DNA from: Streptomyces mutabilis
GTDB taxonomy: Bacteria > Actinomycetota > Actinomycetes > Streptomycetales > Streptomycetaceae
DNA: 64,000 nt
Reading direction: 5' to 3'
Assembly (NCBI RefSeq): GCF_014649815.1
Contig: NZ_BMTT01000004.1
Coordinates: 372,001-436,000 of the forward strand
In this document: positions 35,451-44,472 of the stretch, one piece after another
How positions within the stretch are numbered: the first letter of the stretch is position 1
Layout: every line of letters starts with the position of its first letter
Notes under the pieces: model-generated
Told to the model about the DNA's origin: nothing
The model's database searches: none
Seen by the model: only the letters and a program-made list of their open reading frames with translations
Position numbers and translations under genes: made by a program

Positions 35451-36317
35451 GTGACCACTCACGTACGCCGCGCCGCCGCACTGTGCGCCCTGGCCGCCTC
35501 CTCCGTCGCCCTCGCCGCCTGCGGGAGCACCGAGCCGGGTCATGCCCCCCGCCCGGCGCCGTCCGCGCCCTCCGCCACCGCTTCCGAGGCCGCACCGTCC
35601 CGTCCGCCCACCCTCGCGCCGGGGCCGGCGGGTCTCACTCCCGTCTTCGAGCACGGTCCGCGCGCCGACGGCAGGACGGTCGCCCTCACCTTCGACGCCG
35701 ACATGACGGCCGACCAGGGACCGCGGGCCGCGGCCGGCGAGCGGTTCGACAATCCGGCACTGATCGCGACGCTGCGGAAGCTGGAGGTGCCGGCCACGGT
35801 GTTCATGACCGGCCGGTGGGCCGAGGAGTACCCGGACGCCGCCCGGTCCATCGGCCGGGACCCGCGGTTCGAGATCGCGAACCACTCCTACAGCCACTAC
35901 GCCTTCACCGACGACTGCTACGGCCTGCCGACCGTCCCGGAGGAGCGGATGCGGTCCGACGTGGAGCGGGCGTACGCGGCGTTCCGCGAGGCCGGGGTGC
36001 CGGACCCGATGCCGTACTTCCGTTTCCCGGGCGGCTGCCACGACACGGCGGCCCTCAAGGCGCTGACGGCGGCCGGCGTCACCGCGGTGCAGTGGGACGT
36101 GGTGAGCGGGGACGCCTTCGCCACGGATGCCGACGCGGTGGCCCGCCAGGTGCTTGACGGGGTGCAGCCGGGGTCGGTCGTCGTCATGCACTGCACCCGC
36201 AGCGCCGCCCCGGTCACCGAGGAGGCGGTGCGCAAGATCGTCCCCGAGCTGCGGAGGCAGGGCTACCGGTTCGTCAAGGTCTCGGAGCTGATCGGGGCCG
36301 CGAACGGCCGCCGCTGA
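35451..36317 (+). CDS. Polysaccharide deacetylase (CE4) lipoprotein
   Basis: 288 residues. Signal peptide ending in the lipobox LAAC (Cys ~24), a Pro/Ala/Ser linker, then a NodB-type CE4 domain. The metal/catalytic motifs are VALTFDAD (motif 1, here D-A-D rather than the common D-D-G), the His pair in NHSYSH (motif 2), RFPGGCH (motif 3) and VVMHC (motif 5). CE4 enzymes remove acetyl groups from peptidoglycan or other surface glycans. Surface-anchored. GTG start without an obvious ribosome binding site. Confidence 0.88.
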   Translation: MTTHVRRAAALCALAASSVALAACGSTEPGHAPRPAPSAPSATASEAAPSRPPTLAPGPAGLTPVFEHGPRADGRTVALTFDADMTADQGPRAAAGERFDNPALIATLRKLEVPATVFMTGRWAEEYPDAARSIGRDPRFEIANHSYSHYAFTDDCYGLPTVPEERMRSDVERAYAAFREAGVPDPMPYFRFPGGCHDTAALKALTAAGVTAVQWDVVSGDAFATDADAVARQVLDGVQPGSVVVMHCTRSAAPVTEEAVRKIVPELRRQGYRFVKVSELIGAANGRR

Positions 36318-36335
36318 CGGGCCTACGCTGGAGGC

Positions 36336-36533
36336 ATGAGCAGCGACGACGACCTGCGCATCGACGACTACTGCCTGATCGACGCGGCCCGGCCGCCGAA
36401 GGCCGACGGCCCGCCGTACGCGGAGTGCGTGCTGTGCCGGGAACCGACGGAGTACGCCGAGTCGTACAGGGGGATCACCATGTGCCCGCGTTGCGAGTGG
36501 CAGGAGGCCCAGCGGACGGCCTGCTCAGGCTGA
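36336..36533 (+). CDS. Small zinc-ribbon-like protein
   Basis: 65 residues. Acidic start (MSSDDDLRIDDYCLIDAA) then two CxxC pairs, ECVLCRE and MCPRCEW, 22 residues apart, consistent with one zinc site. No named function. TACGCT stands 6 bp before the ATG, and GGAGG is only 1 nt from it, so a leaderless mRNA is likely. The 3' end overlaps the convergent ABC membrane gene by 9 bp. Confidence 0.75.
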   Translation: MSSDDDLRIDDYCLIDAARPPKADGPPYAECVLCREPTEYAESYRGITMCPRCEWQEAQRTACSG

Positions 36534-37196
36534 CCTGCGCGAGCTGAGCCGGCAGGCCGCCGCGAACGCGGCCCCGGCGATCAGCACGGCCGCGCCCAGC
36601 GGGAGCAGCGGCAGAGGTACGGTGCCCGCCCGCGAGCCGGTGACCAGTCCGCTGACCGCCGCCCGTGCCGGGGAGCCCGTCGCCACCAGCGCGAGCAGGG
36701 TTGCGAGCAGCAGCGCCGGAACCGCGCGGCCGGGCGAACGGAGCAGCGGCCAGGAGGTGAGCGCGCCGACGGCGGCGCCGAGCAGGGCGCACACCAGCAC
36801 CGCGAGCAGTCCGGAGGCGCCGGCCGCGAGCGGGGGCACCCGAGTGGTGTGGTCGGAGGCGGCCGGGGCGCTGATCAGCGTGACCACGACGGTGGCGGCC
36901 GCGCCCAGCACGAGGGCGGCGGCCAGGGCGACCAGCACACAGGCGAGATGGGCCCGCGCCGGGCCTCGCGCCGCCGCGACGCAGCCGCGGGCGGCGGGCG
37001 GCTCGCCGCTGACGCAGATCCGCACCAGCCAGGCCGCGACCGGCAGCAGCACGGCCGCCGCCCAGCCCAGCGAGTCGAGCACCGGCTGGCCGCCCTGTAC
37101 GCCGACGGCGAGGACGGCGGCGTACAGGACGACGGGCGGGAGCCAGCGCTGGGAGCGCAGCAGGAGCGCGGCCTGATAGCGGAAGAGGGCGGTCAT
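36525..37196 (-). CDS. ABC transporter membrane subunit
   Basis: 223 residues, about six hydrophobic helices (for example VVLYAAVLAVGVQGGQPVL, LVALAAALVLGAAATVVVTL and LLAVLVCALLGAAVGALTSW). No family-specific motif was recognised; it is assigned by translational coupling (ATGA overlap, 37193-37196) to the ATPase gene upstream. The pair probably exports an unknown substrate. Convergent overlap of 9 bp with the zinc-ribbon gene. Confidence 0.75.
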   Translation of the reverse strand: MTALFRYQAALLLRSQRWLPPVVLYAAVLAVGVQGGQPVLDSLGWAAAVLLPVAAWLVRICVSGEPPAARGCVAAARGPARAHLACVLVALAAALVLGAAATVVVTLISAPAASDHTTRVPPLAAGASGLLAVLVCALLGAAVGALTSWPLLRSPGRAVPALLLATLLALVATGSPARAAVSGLVTGSRAGTVPLPLLPLGAAVLIAGAAFAAACRLSSRRSA

Positions 37197-38047
37197 CGGA
37201 GGTCCTCCTGGGCGTGCACGCTCGCCACGTGCCACGGCGGCTCGGCGGTCAGGAGCGTACGCAGCAGGACGTCGGAGTGGGAGGCGGGGACGGTGAGCGT
37301 GTAGTGGCCGGGGCGGTGCTCCTCAGCGGAGGCGGTGACCCGCAGTGCCTCGGCGGGCGGGGCGCCGCCGTGCGGACCGTGCGCCCGGACGACGACGCGG
37401 GGCCCCTCCGGGGCCGGGACGCGCGCGGTGCGGCGGTGCAGGCCGCCGTCGCGGACGGCGTAGGTGGCGTCGGGCGCGGCGGCCAGGCGGCGCGGGTCGT
37501 GGTCGACGAAGACGACGGCGCCCCCGGCAGCCGTACGCTCCGCGACCGCCCGGTCGAGTTCTTCCCGCGCCTCGGTGTCCAGCCCGGTCCAGGCCTCGTC
37601 GAGGACGAGCAGTTCCGGTTCGGCCAGCAGGGCCTGCGCCACCGCCACCTTCTGACCGTTGCCCTTGGACAGCCGCGCCAGCGGGGTGCCGGCGTACCCG
37701 GCGGCGCCCAGTCGTTCCAGCCACTGCCCGGCCGCACGGGTCGCCGCCCGGCGGGACAGCCCGTGCACGGTGCCCAGGTGGGTGAGGTAGGCGGCGGCGG
37801 TGAAGGGCAGGGCGGGCGGGAAGCGTTCGGGGACGCAGGCCGTGCGCGGCCGGCCGGTGACCCGGCCCTCGGTGGGGGCGTCGATCCCGGCGAGCAGGCG
37901 CAACAGGGTCGACTTGCCGGTGCCGTTGGTGCCTTCGATCCGGACGAGGGTGCCGGGCGGTACGGCCAGGTCGACGCCGCGCAGGACCCAGGGCCCGCGG
38001 ATGCCGTAGCGGCGGCCCACTCCGTCCAGCCGTAGCTCGCTTCGCAT
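37193..38047 (-). CDS. ABC transporter ATP-binding protein
   Basis: 284 residues. Walker A EGTNGTGKSTLLRLL (~38), signature LSKGNGQKVAVAQALL, Walker B LLVLDEAWTGLD, and switch His in VFVDHDPRR. A ~70-residue C-terminal extension (VVVRAHGPHGG, then HYTLTVPASHSDVLL) resembles the regulatory tail of some exporter ATPases. The ATG at 38047 is preceded by GAGTAT at 6 bp, pointing to a leaderless transcript. It is divergent from the PTH2 gene with only 43 bp between starts. Confidence 0.88.
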   Translation of the reverse strand: MRSELRLDGVGRRYGIRGPWVLRGVDLAVPPGTLVRIEGTNGTGKSTLLRLLAGIDAPTEGRVTGRPRTACVPERFPPALPFTAAAYLTHLGTVHGLSRRAATRAAGQWLERLGAAGYAGTPLARLSKGNGQKVAVAQALLAEPELLVLDEAWTGLDTEAREELDRAVAERTAAGGAVVFVDHDPRRLAAAPDATYAVRDGGLHRRTARVPAPEGPRVVVRAHGPHGGAPPAEALRVTASAEEHRPGHYTLTVPASHSDVLLRTLLTAEPPWHVASVHAQEDLR

Positions 38048-38090
38048 GGGGTCATACTCTCGCGGCCGCACGCCTTGGCAGACTGTGGGC

Positions 38091-38816
38091 GTGAGCAACG
38101 ACGCGACGACGCCCGTCCCCGACAGCCCCTTCCGCGCCGAGCCCGGCGACCGCGACCTCGCGCCGCAGTACGTCCTGCCGCTGGTCGTCCGCATCGAGCG
38201 GGCGGCCCCGCCGCCGCGTACCGACGCGCTGGAGACCGCGGCCCGGGCGGTGCTGGTGATGCTGGGCGACGAGCGGTCGACCGGCGACGGCGAGTGGGCG
38301 CGGGCGGTGCGGGACTGGCAGGACGCGCGCATCCGCAAGGTCGTGCGGCGGGCGCGCGGCGCCGAGTGGCGGCGGGCCGAGGCGCTGCCCGGCATCACGG
38401 TCACCGGGAAGTCGGCGGAGGTACGGGTCTTCCCGCCGGTCCCGCTGGACGGCTGGCCGAAGGACCTGGCCCGCCTCCAGGTCTCCGGCACCGATCTCGA
38501 CGACCCGGAGCCGCCGGTCGGGGCCGACCCGTCCGCGCCGGTGCTCTGGATGAACCCGGAGCTGGACATGTCGGCGGGCAAGGCGATGGCCCAGGCCGGT
38601 CACGGCGCGCAGCTCGCCTGGTGGGAGCTGGACGACGCGGCCCGGGACGCCTGGCGGGACGCGGGCTTCCCCCTCGCCGTGCGCACCGCGGACGCCGCCC
38701 GCTGGCCCGGCCTCACGACGAGCGGACTGCCGGTGGTCCGGGACGCCGGGTTCACGGAGATCGCGCCGGGCTCGTGCACGGTGGTGGCCGATCACCCGGC
38801 GCTCACCAGGCGGTGA
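38091..38816 (+). CDS. PTH2-domain protein (peptidyl-tRNA hydrolase type)
   Basis: 241 residues. The last ~105 residues form a PTH2 fold: LDMSAGKAMAQAGHGAQLAW (the usual K-M-S-x-G-K-x-A-x-Q-x-x-H-A segment), then AVRTADAARWPGL and GFTEIAPGSCTVVADHP. The N-terminal ~130 residues (YVLPLVVRIERAAPPPRTDAL, then RKVVRRARGAEWRRAE) are an actinobacterial extension of unknown role. PTH2 enzymes release tRNA from peptidyl-tRNA, but actinobacteria also have classical Pth, so the true function is uncertain. GTG start with CAGACT 6 bp upstream, possibly leaderless. Confidence 0.82.
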   Translation: MSNDATTPVPDSPFRAEPGDRDLAPQYVLPLVVRIERAAPPPRTDALETAARAVLVMLGDERSTGDGEWARAVRDWQDARIRKVVRRARGAEWRRAEALPGITVTGKSAEVRVFPPVPLDGWPKDLARLQVSGTDLDDPEPPVGADPSAPVLWMNPELDMSAGKAMAQAGHGAQLAWWELDDAARDAWRDAGFPLAVRTADAARWPGLTTSGLPVVRDAGFTEIAPGSCTVVADHPALTRR

Positions 38817-38837
38817 CGTCCGGCGCCGGCGCGGCGG

Positions 38838-39657
38838 TCACCAGCGTATGTGCACGTCCTCGGCCCAGCCCAGGAGGCCCTGCACGGGGATCTCGGTGCC
38901 GGCGTCCGTGCGGATCCGGCCGTCGTAGTGGCGAAGCACTGGTCGGTGCGGTTGACGATCAGACCGGTGCGGGTCGGAGGCGGGCCAGCGCCACTCCGGC
39001 TCCTCGCCGATCCCGGTGGGGCGGCTGACCACGCAGAGGCCGTTCTCGGCCGACCCGGTGCCCTCGGTGCAGCGCCCACCGAACTGGAGACCCACCGTGT
39101 GCCCGTCCGTACGGCCGGAGGCGGCGCCGCACTTCCAGTCGGCCGTGCGCGGCCAGCGACCCCGGCCGTGGTCCAGTACGGCCCACGCCTCGCCGTCGTC
39201 CCCGCCGAACCCCAGCGTCTCGGTGCCGGTCCTGACCCTTCCGGTGGCGGGGAGGGCGGTGTGCTCGGAGGCGTACCGGAAACGCCGTTGGCTCCACGGC
39301 ACCACGACTGAGAGCGATTCGTGGCCCTCCGGCCGCTGGACCAGCAGGTCGACCTCCAGCGGCAGCCGGTCCGGCGTGAGGCAGGGGGCCCGCAGCCGGG
39401 TGCCGCCCGGCTCGTCGCGGATCTCCACCCGCACCTTGCCCCGGGTCGGCCGCTCGGGGCCCACGACGACGTCCCCGGCTCCCGGCGTACGTGGATGTCG
39501 TCACACACCAGTACTGCCATCGCTTGGTGCGGCCCCAGCCGCGCAGCTCCGCACGGTGCAGCGGCACTCCGGACCAGCCGACGGCGTCGGGATCGCGCCT
39601 GCCGTCGGGCAGACGGAGGTCGACTGGATCGGCGATCTCTCGCTCGTGCGTCGCCAT
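38838..39657 (-). pseudogene. Decayed DUF2804 gene
   Basis: Pieces of a DUF2804 protein are encoded in different frames. An ATG at 39657 begins [14 protein letters not shown], with [15 protein letters not shown]. After ~39490 the frame shifts by one and resumes as [12 protein letters not shown], with ~60 residues of the usual central part missing. The main remaining frame (39464-38838) holds [20 protein letters not shown] and [21 protein letters not shown] second lesion lies near 38930-38990, where an expected ~40-residue segment is lost; a stray frame there still reads DQCF. It ends with GLLGWAEDV. Two indel sites make a functional product unlikely. Confidence 0.65.
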
Positions 39658-39777
39658 GGGCGGAGCCTGACGGGCGGGTGGCGAACCTCAGATGTTCCTC
39701 TGAACCCGCGCCCCCGCGATTGGTGCCGGGCCGGACGGGCGATACCTCCGGCAAGTCGGCAGGAGGGGGACGGAACC

Positions 39778-41145
39778 GTGCGGCGAGCACAGCAGCTGGG
39801 AACCGGCATCGGATGGCGCCCTGAGATCGCCGGTGCCGTCGAGGCGATGCCCGGCATCGACTGGGTCGAGGCCGTGTCCGAGAACCTCTGTCCCGGACAT
39901 CTGCCCGACTCCCTGGTCCGGCTGCGCGAACGCGGCGTGACGGTGGTGCCGCACGGGGTCGCGCTGGGGCTCGGCGGGGCCGAACGGCCGGACGCGGGAC
40001 GGCTCACGGCGCTGGCCGAGCGTGCTCAGGCACTGGGGTCGCCGCTGGTGACCGAGCACATCGCGTTCGTCCGGGCGGGCGGTCCCATGACCGCCTCCCA
40101 TCGGCTGGAGGCCGGACACCTGCTGCCCGTGCCGCGCACCCGCGACGCCCTCGACGTGCTGTGCGAGAACGTGCGCATCGCACAGGACTCGCTGCCCGTG
40201 CCGCTCGCCGTGGAGAACATCGCCGCGCTCATCTCCTGGCCGGACGAGGAGATGACGGAGGGTCAGTTCCTGTACGAGCTGGCCGATAGGACGGGGGTGC
40301 GGCTGTTGATCGACGTGGCGAACCTGCACACCAACCACGTCAACCGCGGTGAGGACCCGGCCGAGGCGCTCGGCGAACTTCCCCTGGAGGCCATCGCCTA
40401 CGTCCATGTCGCGGGCGGCTTCGAACGGGACGGCGTCTGGCACGACAGCCACGCCCACCCCGTCGCACAGCCGGTGCTCGACATCCTGACCGCCCTGGCC
40501 TCGCGGGTGGCGCCGCCGGGCGTCCTGCTGGAGCGTGACGAGAACTTCCCGACGGCCGAGGAGTTGGAGGGCGAGGTGGCGGCGATCCGGGCCGCCGTGG
40601 AGAAGGGGCGGGTGTCAGGCCGGGCGTCGGTGGCGGCCGAGGCGGCACCGTCCGCGCGTCCCGCCTCGCCCGTCTCCGCCGCCCCCTCGCGAGCCGCGCG
40701 CGACGAGACCGACGCCGACCGGGCCGCACGGCAGCGGCTCGCCCTCGCGCAGACCGCGCTGCTGTCCGCGCTGGTCGCCGGGACGCCGGCGCCCGAGGGG
40801 TTCGACCGGGTACGGCTGGGCGTGCAGGCGCGGGCGCTCGCCGGGAAGCGGGCGGACGTGGTCGCCAAGGTCGCGCCCGAACTGCCGGTGATCCTCGGCG
40901 CCGGGTACCGGCCTGCCTTCCTCGAGTACGCCCAGCGGCGGCCGATGACCGGCGGATACCGCAGGGACGCCCTCGACTTCGCCGAGCGGCTGCTGCGGGA
41001 CGGGCGTCCGCGGGACGACGATGCCCGGCGGGAGCTGCGGGAGTGGTGGCTGGAGCGAGAGGGTCCGGTGCCGCGTACGAGGCGTTCCGGGGTCCGGTGG
41101 GCTCGTGCGACGGGGCGGGTGCTGCTGCGCCGCCGGGCAGCCTGA
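39778..41145 (+). CDS. DUF692/MNIO-type iron enzyme with extra C-terminal domain
   Basis: 455 residues. Residues ~1-285 form the DUF692 TIM barrel of multinuclear non-haem iron oxidative enzymes (MbnB, TglH, ChrH relatives), which modify Cys or other residues of ribosomal peptides. Likely metal ligands: [42 protein letters not shown] and LLERDENFP, all in order. After an Ala/Pro linker (~290-335), residues ~340-425 form a second alpha-helical domain ([36 protein letters not shown]) that recalls the separate partner proteins of other MNIO systems. GTG at 39778 follows AGGAGGGGG. A TIGR04222 gene follows after 95 bp. Confidence 0.85.
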   Translation: MRRAQQLGTGIGWRPEIAGAVEAMPGIDWVEAVSENLCPGHLPDSLVRLRERGVTVVPHGVALGLGGAERPDAGRLTALAERAQALGSPLVTEHIAFVRAGGPMTASHRLEAGHLLPVPRTRDALDVLCENVRIAQDSLPVPLAVENIAALISWPDEEMTEGQFLYELADRTGVRLLIDVANLHTNHVNRGEDPAEALGELPLEAIAYVHVAGGFERDGVWHDSHAHPVAQPVLDILTALASRVAPPGVLLERDENFPTAEELEGEVAAIRAAVEKGRVSGRASVAAEAAPSARPASPVSAAPSRAARDETDADRAARQRLALAQTALLSALVAGTPAPEGFDRVRLGVQARALAGKRADVVAKVAPELPVILGAGYRPAFLEYAQRRPMTGGYRRDALDFAERLLRDGRPRDDDARRELREWWLEREGPVPRTRRSGVRWARATGRVLLRRRAA

Positions 41146-41240
41146 GCGGCACAAACGGAACGTCACACACATACAACACTGCGTCCCGACATGTGAACAG
41201 GGCATGGCGCCGGCGAAACCATTCGGCATAGAAGTACGGC

Positions 41241-42035
41241 ATGTTCTGGGTCCTTCTCCTCCTGCCCGCCTGGGCGGTCGCCGGCCTGGCGTGCCTGCGG
41301 CTGTGCCTGGCCGCCGTACGCGCGGCGGCCGTCGCCCCGCCCGCCGTCGACCGTGAGCACTCGCTGACTCTCTACGAGGCGGCGTTCCTGGCCGGTGGTC
41401 CCCGGAGGGTCGCCGATCTGACGCTGGTCTCCATGGCACGCCAGCGTCGGCTGCTGCTCGCGCACACCGGCTGGGCGACCGTCGTCGACCCGTGCGGGCG
41501 CGACGAGATGGAGCGGTCGGTCATAGGGGCGATAGGGCCCGAGGGCCAGTCCCGGATAGCGCCGGTGCGGTCCGCCGCTGCCGCCGCCGACGCGGTGCGG
41601 GGTCTGGCCGACCGGCTGGTCAGGGCGGGCCTCGCCGTGCCGGACGGCGCCCGCGGCGTCGCGGCCGGGGTCCAGCGGGTGCGGGTCGCCGCGGTCACCG
41701 TCTGCGCGCTGGGCGCCGCCGCGCTGGCCCTGCCGCTGCCCGCGGACCAGCCGCGCCTCCTGATCGCCCTGTGGTTCACGTTGCCGCTCGCCCTGACCCT
41801 GGGGTGCCTCGCCATCACGCGGATGGAGGTCCACCCGTACTCACGCTGGGCCTCACCGGCCGGGCAGCGGATGATCGGTGCCCTGGTCCGGCAGGCCGAC
41901 GGCTCGGCGGACGACCGTACGTATCTGACCTCGGTCGCCGTGCGCGGCGTGCACGCGATCGGCGAACCGGACCTGCGCGCGGCCTTCGCCCACCGTGAGC
42001 GGTACGTCGAGGAGCGCCGGCAGCGCCGGGCCTGA
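41241..42035 (+). CDS. TIGR04222-type membrane protein
   Basis: 264 residues. N-terminal helix (LLLLPAWAVAGLACLRLCLAA), then LTLYEAAFLAGGPRRVADLTLVSM with GW-type strand, typical of the TIGR04222 domain, and two further helices near 150-190 (AAVTVCALGAAALALPLP, LLIALWFTLPLALTLGC). Many relatives end in a Cys/Gly-rich tail; this one ends in a basic EERRQRRA with no such tail. It follows the DUF692 gene, an association I recall in other actinobacteria. Role unknown; it may be the substrate carrier, partner or target of the iron enzyme. Confidence 0.75.
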   Translation: MFWVLLLLPAWAVAGLACLRLCLAAVRAAAVAPPAVDREHSLTLYEAAFLAGGPRRVADLTLVSMARQRRLLLAHTGWATVVDPCGRDEMERSVIGAIGPEGQSRIAPVRSAAAAADAVRGLADRLVRAGLAVPDGARGVAAGVQRVRVAAVTVCALGAAALALPLPADQPRLLIALWFTLPLALTLGCLAITRMEVHPYSRWASPAGQRMIGALVRQADGSADDRTYLTSVAVRGVHAIGEPDLRAAFAHRERYVEERRQRRA

Positions 42036-42151
42036 CGCGCCGGGGGGGGCGTACGGAGGCACTGCGCCCGACACCCGCGGGCGGTGCTTGCCCCGCCGGG
42101 TCGCCGTACCGAGCATCCCTTGTGTCACGCCGTGCGCCGAAGGGATACGCG

Positions 42152-43732
42152 ATGCGAGCTGCCGCCCTCTACTGTGCCGCCGGGTCCTTGCTGCTGACCA
42201 CTCTCGCCGCCGCTCCGGCGGCAGGGACTCCGGCCGGGCCCGGGGCCACCGAGGCGCGCGGCGCCGCCGTGGCCGCCCGGCGCGCGGCGGCGGCCGGCAT
42301 CGAGTTCGGCAGGTGCCCGGCATCGGAGGACCTGCCGGCCACCGTGCGGTGCGGCACGGTCACCGTGCCGCTGGACTACGCGCACCCCGACGGGAAGCGG
42401 ATCGAGCTCACCGTCAGCCGGGTGCGGGCCACCCACAAGGACCCGGACGACGACAGGCGCGAGGTTCCCCGGCAGGGCGCGCTTCTCCACAACCCGGGCG
42501 GTCCGGGCGCCTCGGGACTGTACTTCCCGCTGGTCGGCATGGTGCCCGAGTGGAAGCGGATCGCCGCGGCCTACGACCTCGTCGGATACGCCCCGCGCGG
42601 GGTCGCCCCCTCCGCCCCGCTCTCCTGCCAGGACCCCGGCGGCTTCATCGAGGGCCCTCGCCCGGCGCCCACGCAGCCCACGGACGCGTACAAGAAGCAG
42701 CGCGCCGCCGAGGCCGAGGCGTACGCGCGCGGCTGCGCCGACCGGGCCGGGGACGCGCTGCGGCACTACCACTCCCTCAACAACGCCCGTGACCTGGAGG
42801 TCGTGCGGGCCGCGCTGGGCGAGGAGCGGCTGACGTTCATGGGGGCGTCGTACGGGACGTACCTCGGGGCGCTGTACGCGGAGTTGTTCCCCTCGCGGGT
42901 GCGGCGGATGGTGTTCGACTCGGTGGTGAACCCCGATCCCGAGAGGGTCTGGTACCGCAACAACCTGGCCCAGTCCGAGGCCTTCGAGGACCGATGGGGG
43001 GACTTCAAGAAGTGGATCGCCGGGCACGACGCCGTGTACGGGCTCGGAGACACGCCGCAGGAGGTCCAGAAGGGCTACGAGGAGGCGAGTGCCCGGCTCG
43101 CGGCGGAGCCCGCGGGCGGCACGGTGGGCCCCGCGCAGTTGCAGGGGGCGATGCTGAAGGCCGCGTACTACGACGACTACTGGCCGCACCGGGCCGAGGC
43201 ACTCTCGGCCTACCTGAAGGGCGACCCGCAGCCGCTGATCGACCAGGCGGGGACGCACCCGAAGGAGTCGGCGGTCGAGTCGGAGAACTCCAGTGCCGTC
43301 TACACGGCCGTCGAGTGCAACGACGCGCCCTGGCCGGCCGACTTCGAGGTGTGGGACCGGGACAACACGCGGCTGGCACGCCGGGCGCCGTTCGAGACGT
43401 GGGACAACGTGTGGACGAACCTGCCCTGCGCCTACTGGCGGGCGCCCCGGCAGGATCCCCTCGACGTGCGAACCGGGCCGGGCGAGCTGCCGCCGACGCT
43501 GATCATGGCCGCCGAGCGGGACGCGGCGACCCCGTACGAGGGGGCGCTGGAGCTGCGCCGACGGCTGTCGGGCTCGGTGCTGGTGACCGAGCGGGACACG
43601 GGTACGCACGGCATCGGCGGCGGACCGAACACCTGCGTCAACGGCCACCTGGAGGCGTACCTGCTCCGGGGCCGCCTCCCGGCGCGGGACACGTCGTGCG
43701 CCCCGCGCCCGGCACCGGAGCCGAGGGCCTGA
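42152..43732 (+). CDS. Secreted alpha/beta hydrolase, tripeptidyl aminopeptidase (Tap/SlpD) type
   Basis: 526 residues. Signal peptide (AAALYCAAGSLLLTTLAAAPAAGTP). The catalytic domain has an oxyanion-side HNPGGPGASG, nucleophile elbow FMGASYGTYLGALYAE (Ser in G-x-S-x-G, ~234), acid in AERDAATPYEGA and His in GTHGIGGG. A helical lid lies between. Streptomyces Tap/Slp proteases of this family release N-terminal tripeptides from extracellular proteins. The ATG at 42152 follows GAAGGG; a further in-frame GTG at 42122 is less likely. It meets hemQ tail-to-tail with a 4-bp gap. Confidence 0.9.
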   Translation: MRAAALYCAAGSLLLTTLAAAPAAGTPAGPGATEARGAAVAARRAAAAGIEFGRCPASEDLPATVRCGTVTVPLDYAHPDGKRIELTVSRVRATHKDPDDDRREVPRQGALLHNPGGPGASGLYFPLVGMVPEWKRIAAAYDLVGYAPRGVAPSAPLSCQDPGGFIEGPRPAPTQPTDAYKKQRAAEAEAYARGCADRAGDALRHYHSLNNARDLEVVRAALGEERLTFMGASYGTYLGALYAELFPSRVRRMVFDSVVNPDPERVWYRNNLAQSEAFEDRWGDFKKWIAGHDAVYGLGDTPQEVQKGYEEASARLAAEPAGGTVGPAQLQGAMLKAAYYDDYWPHRAEALSAYLKGDPQPLIDQAGTHPKESAVESENSSAVYTAVECNDAPWPADFEVWDRDNTRLARRAPFETWDNVWTNLPCAYWRAPRQDPLDVRTGPGELPPTLIMAAERDAATPYEGALELRRRLSGSVLVTERDTGTHGIGGGPNTCVNGHLEAYLLRGRLPARDTSCAPRPAPEPRA

Positions 43733-43736
43733 CTGG

Positions 43737-44468
43737 CTAGGCCAGCCCGGCGACCAGTTCGGCGAGGTCCTTGCGCCGACCGGTGAAGAAGGGGATCTCC
43801 TCGCGGACGTGCATCCGCGCCTCGGAGCCCCGCAGGTGGCGCATGAGGTCGACGATGCGGTGCAGCTCGTCCGCCTCGAAGGCGAGGATCCACTCGTAGT
43901 CGCCCAGCGAGAACGAGGCGACCGTGTTGGCGCGCACGTCCGGGTAGCCGCGGGCCATCTTGCCGTGGTCGGCGAGCATGCGGCGGCGGTCCTCGTCGGG
44001 CAGCAGGTACCAGTCGTAGGAGCGCACGAACGGGTAGACGCTGATGTAGTTCCGAGGCGTCTCGTCGGCCAGGAAGGCCGGGATGTGCGAGCGGTTGAAC
44101 TCGGCGGGACGGTGCAGCGCCATGTTCGACCAGACGGGCTCCAGCGCGCGGCCGAGCTTGGTGCGACGGAAGAGGTTGTACGCCTCCTGGAGCTGGTCGG
44201 CGGTCTCGGCGTGCCACCAGATCATGAGGTCGGCGTCCGCGCGCAGACCGGACAGGTCGTAGGTGCCGCGGATCGTCACGTCCTTGGCGGCGAGCTGGTC
44301 GAAGAGCTCCTGGACCTCGTCGGCGTACCCGGCGCGGTCCTCCGGGAGGGTGTCCTTCAGCTTGAAGACGGACCAGAGGGTGTAGCGGATGACCTCGTTG
44401 AGGTCCTTGGCCAGCTTGCCCTTGTTGGGGATCCGCTCGGCGGCGGGGGTGGAGGCGTCGTCACTCAT
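43737..44468 (-). CDS. hemQ: Coproheme decarboxylase (chlorite-dismutase fold)
   Basis: 243 residues. In Gram-positive bacteria HemQ decarboxylates iron-coproporphyrin III with peroxide to give haem b, the last step of the coproporphyrin-dependent route. The Cld/HemQ fold is clear: [52 protein letters not shown] (conserved Tyr/Arg), and [19 protein letters not shown] with the terminal [10 protein letters not shown]. The actinobacterial Tyr-type signature is retained. The ATG at 44468 follows GGGAGA and lies 4 bp after the hemG stop, so they form an operon. Confidence 0.95.
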   Translation of the reverse strand: MSDDASTPAAERIPNKGKLAKDLNEVIRYTLWSVFKLKDTLPEDRAGYADEVQELFDQLAAKDVTIRGTYDLSGLRADADLMIWWHAETADQLQEAYNLFRRTKLGRALEPVWSNMALHRPAEFNRSHIPAFLADETPRNYISVYPFVRSYDWYLLPDEDRRRMLADHGKMARGYPDVRANTVASFSLGDYEWILAFEADELHRIVDLMRHLRGSEARMHVREEIPFFTGRRKDLAELVAGLA

Positions 44469-44472
44469 GACC

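Noticed and set aside
38091..38816. Classical peptidyl-tRNA hydrolase (pth)
   Set aside because: The C-terminal fold is of the PTH2 type and the N-terminal half is unlike classical Pth.
41146..41240. Possible small RiPP precursor gene between the DUF692 and TIGR04222 genes
   Set aside because: Both strands were read; no start plus ribosome binding site plus Cys-rich frame fits in these 95 bp.
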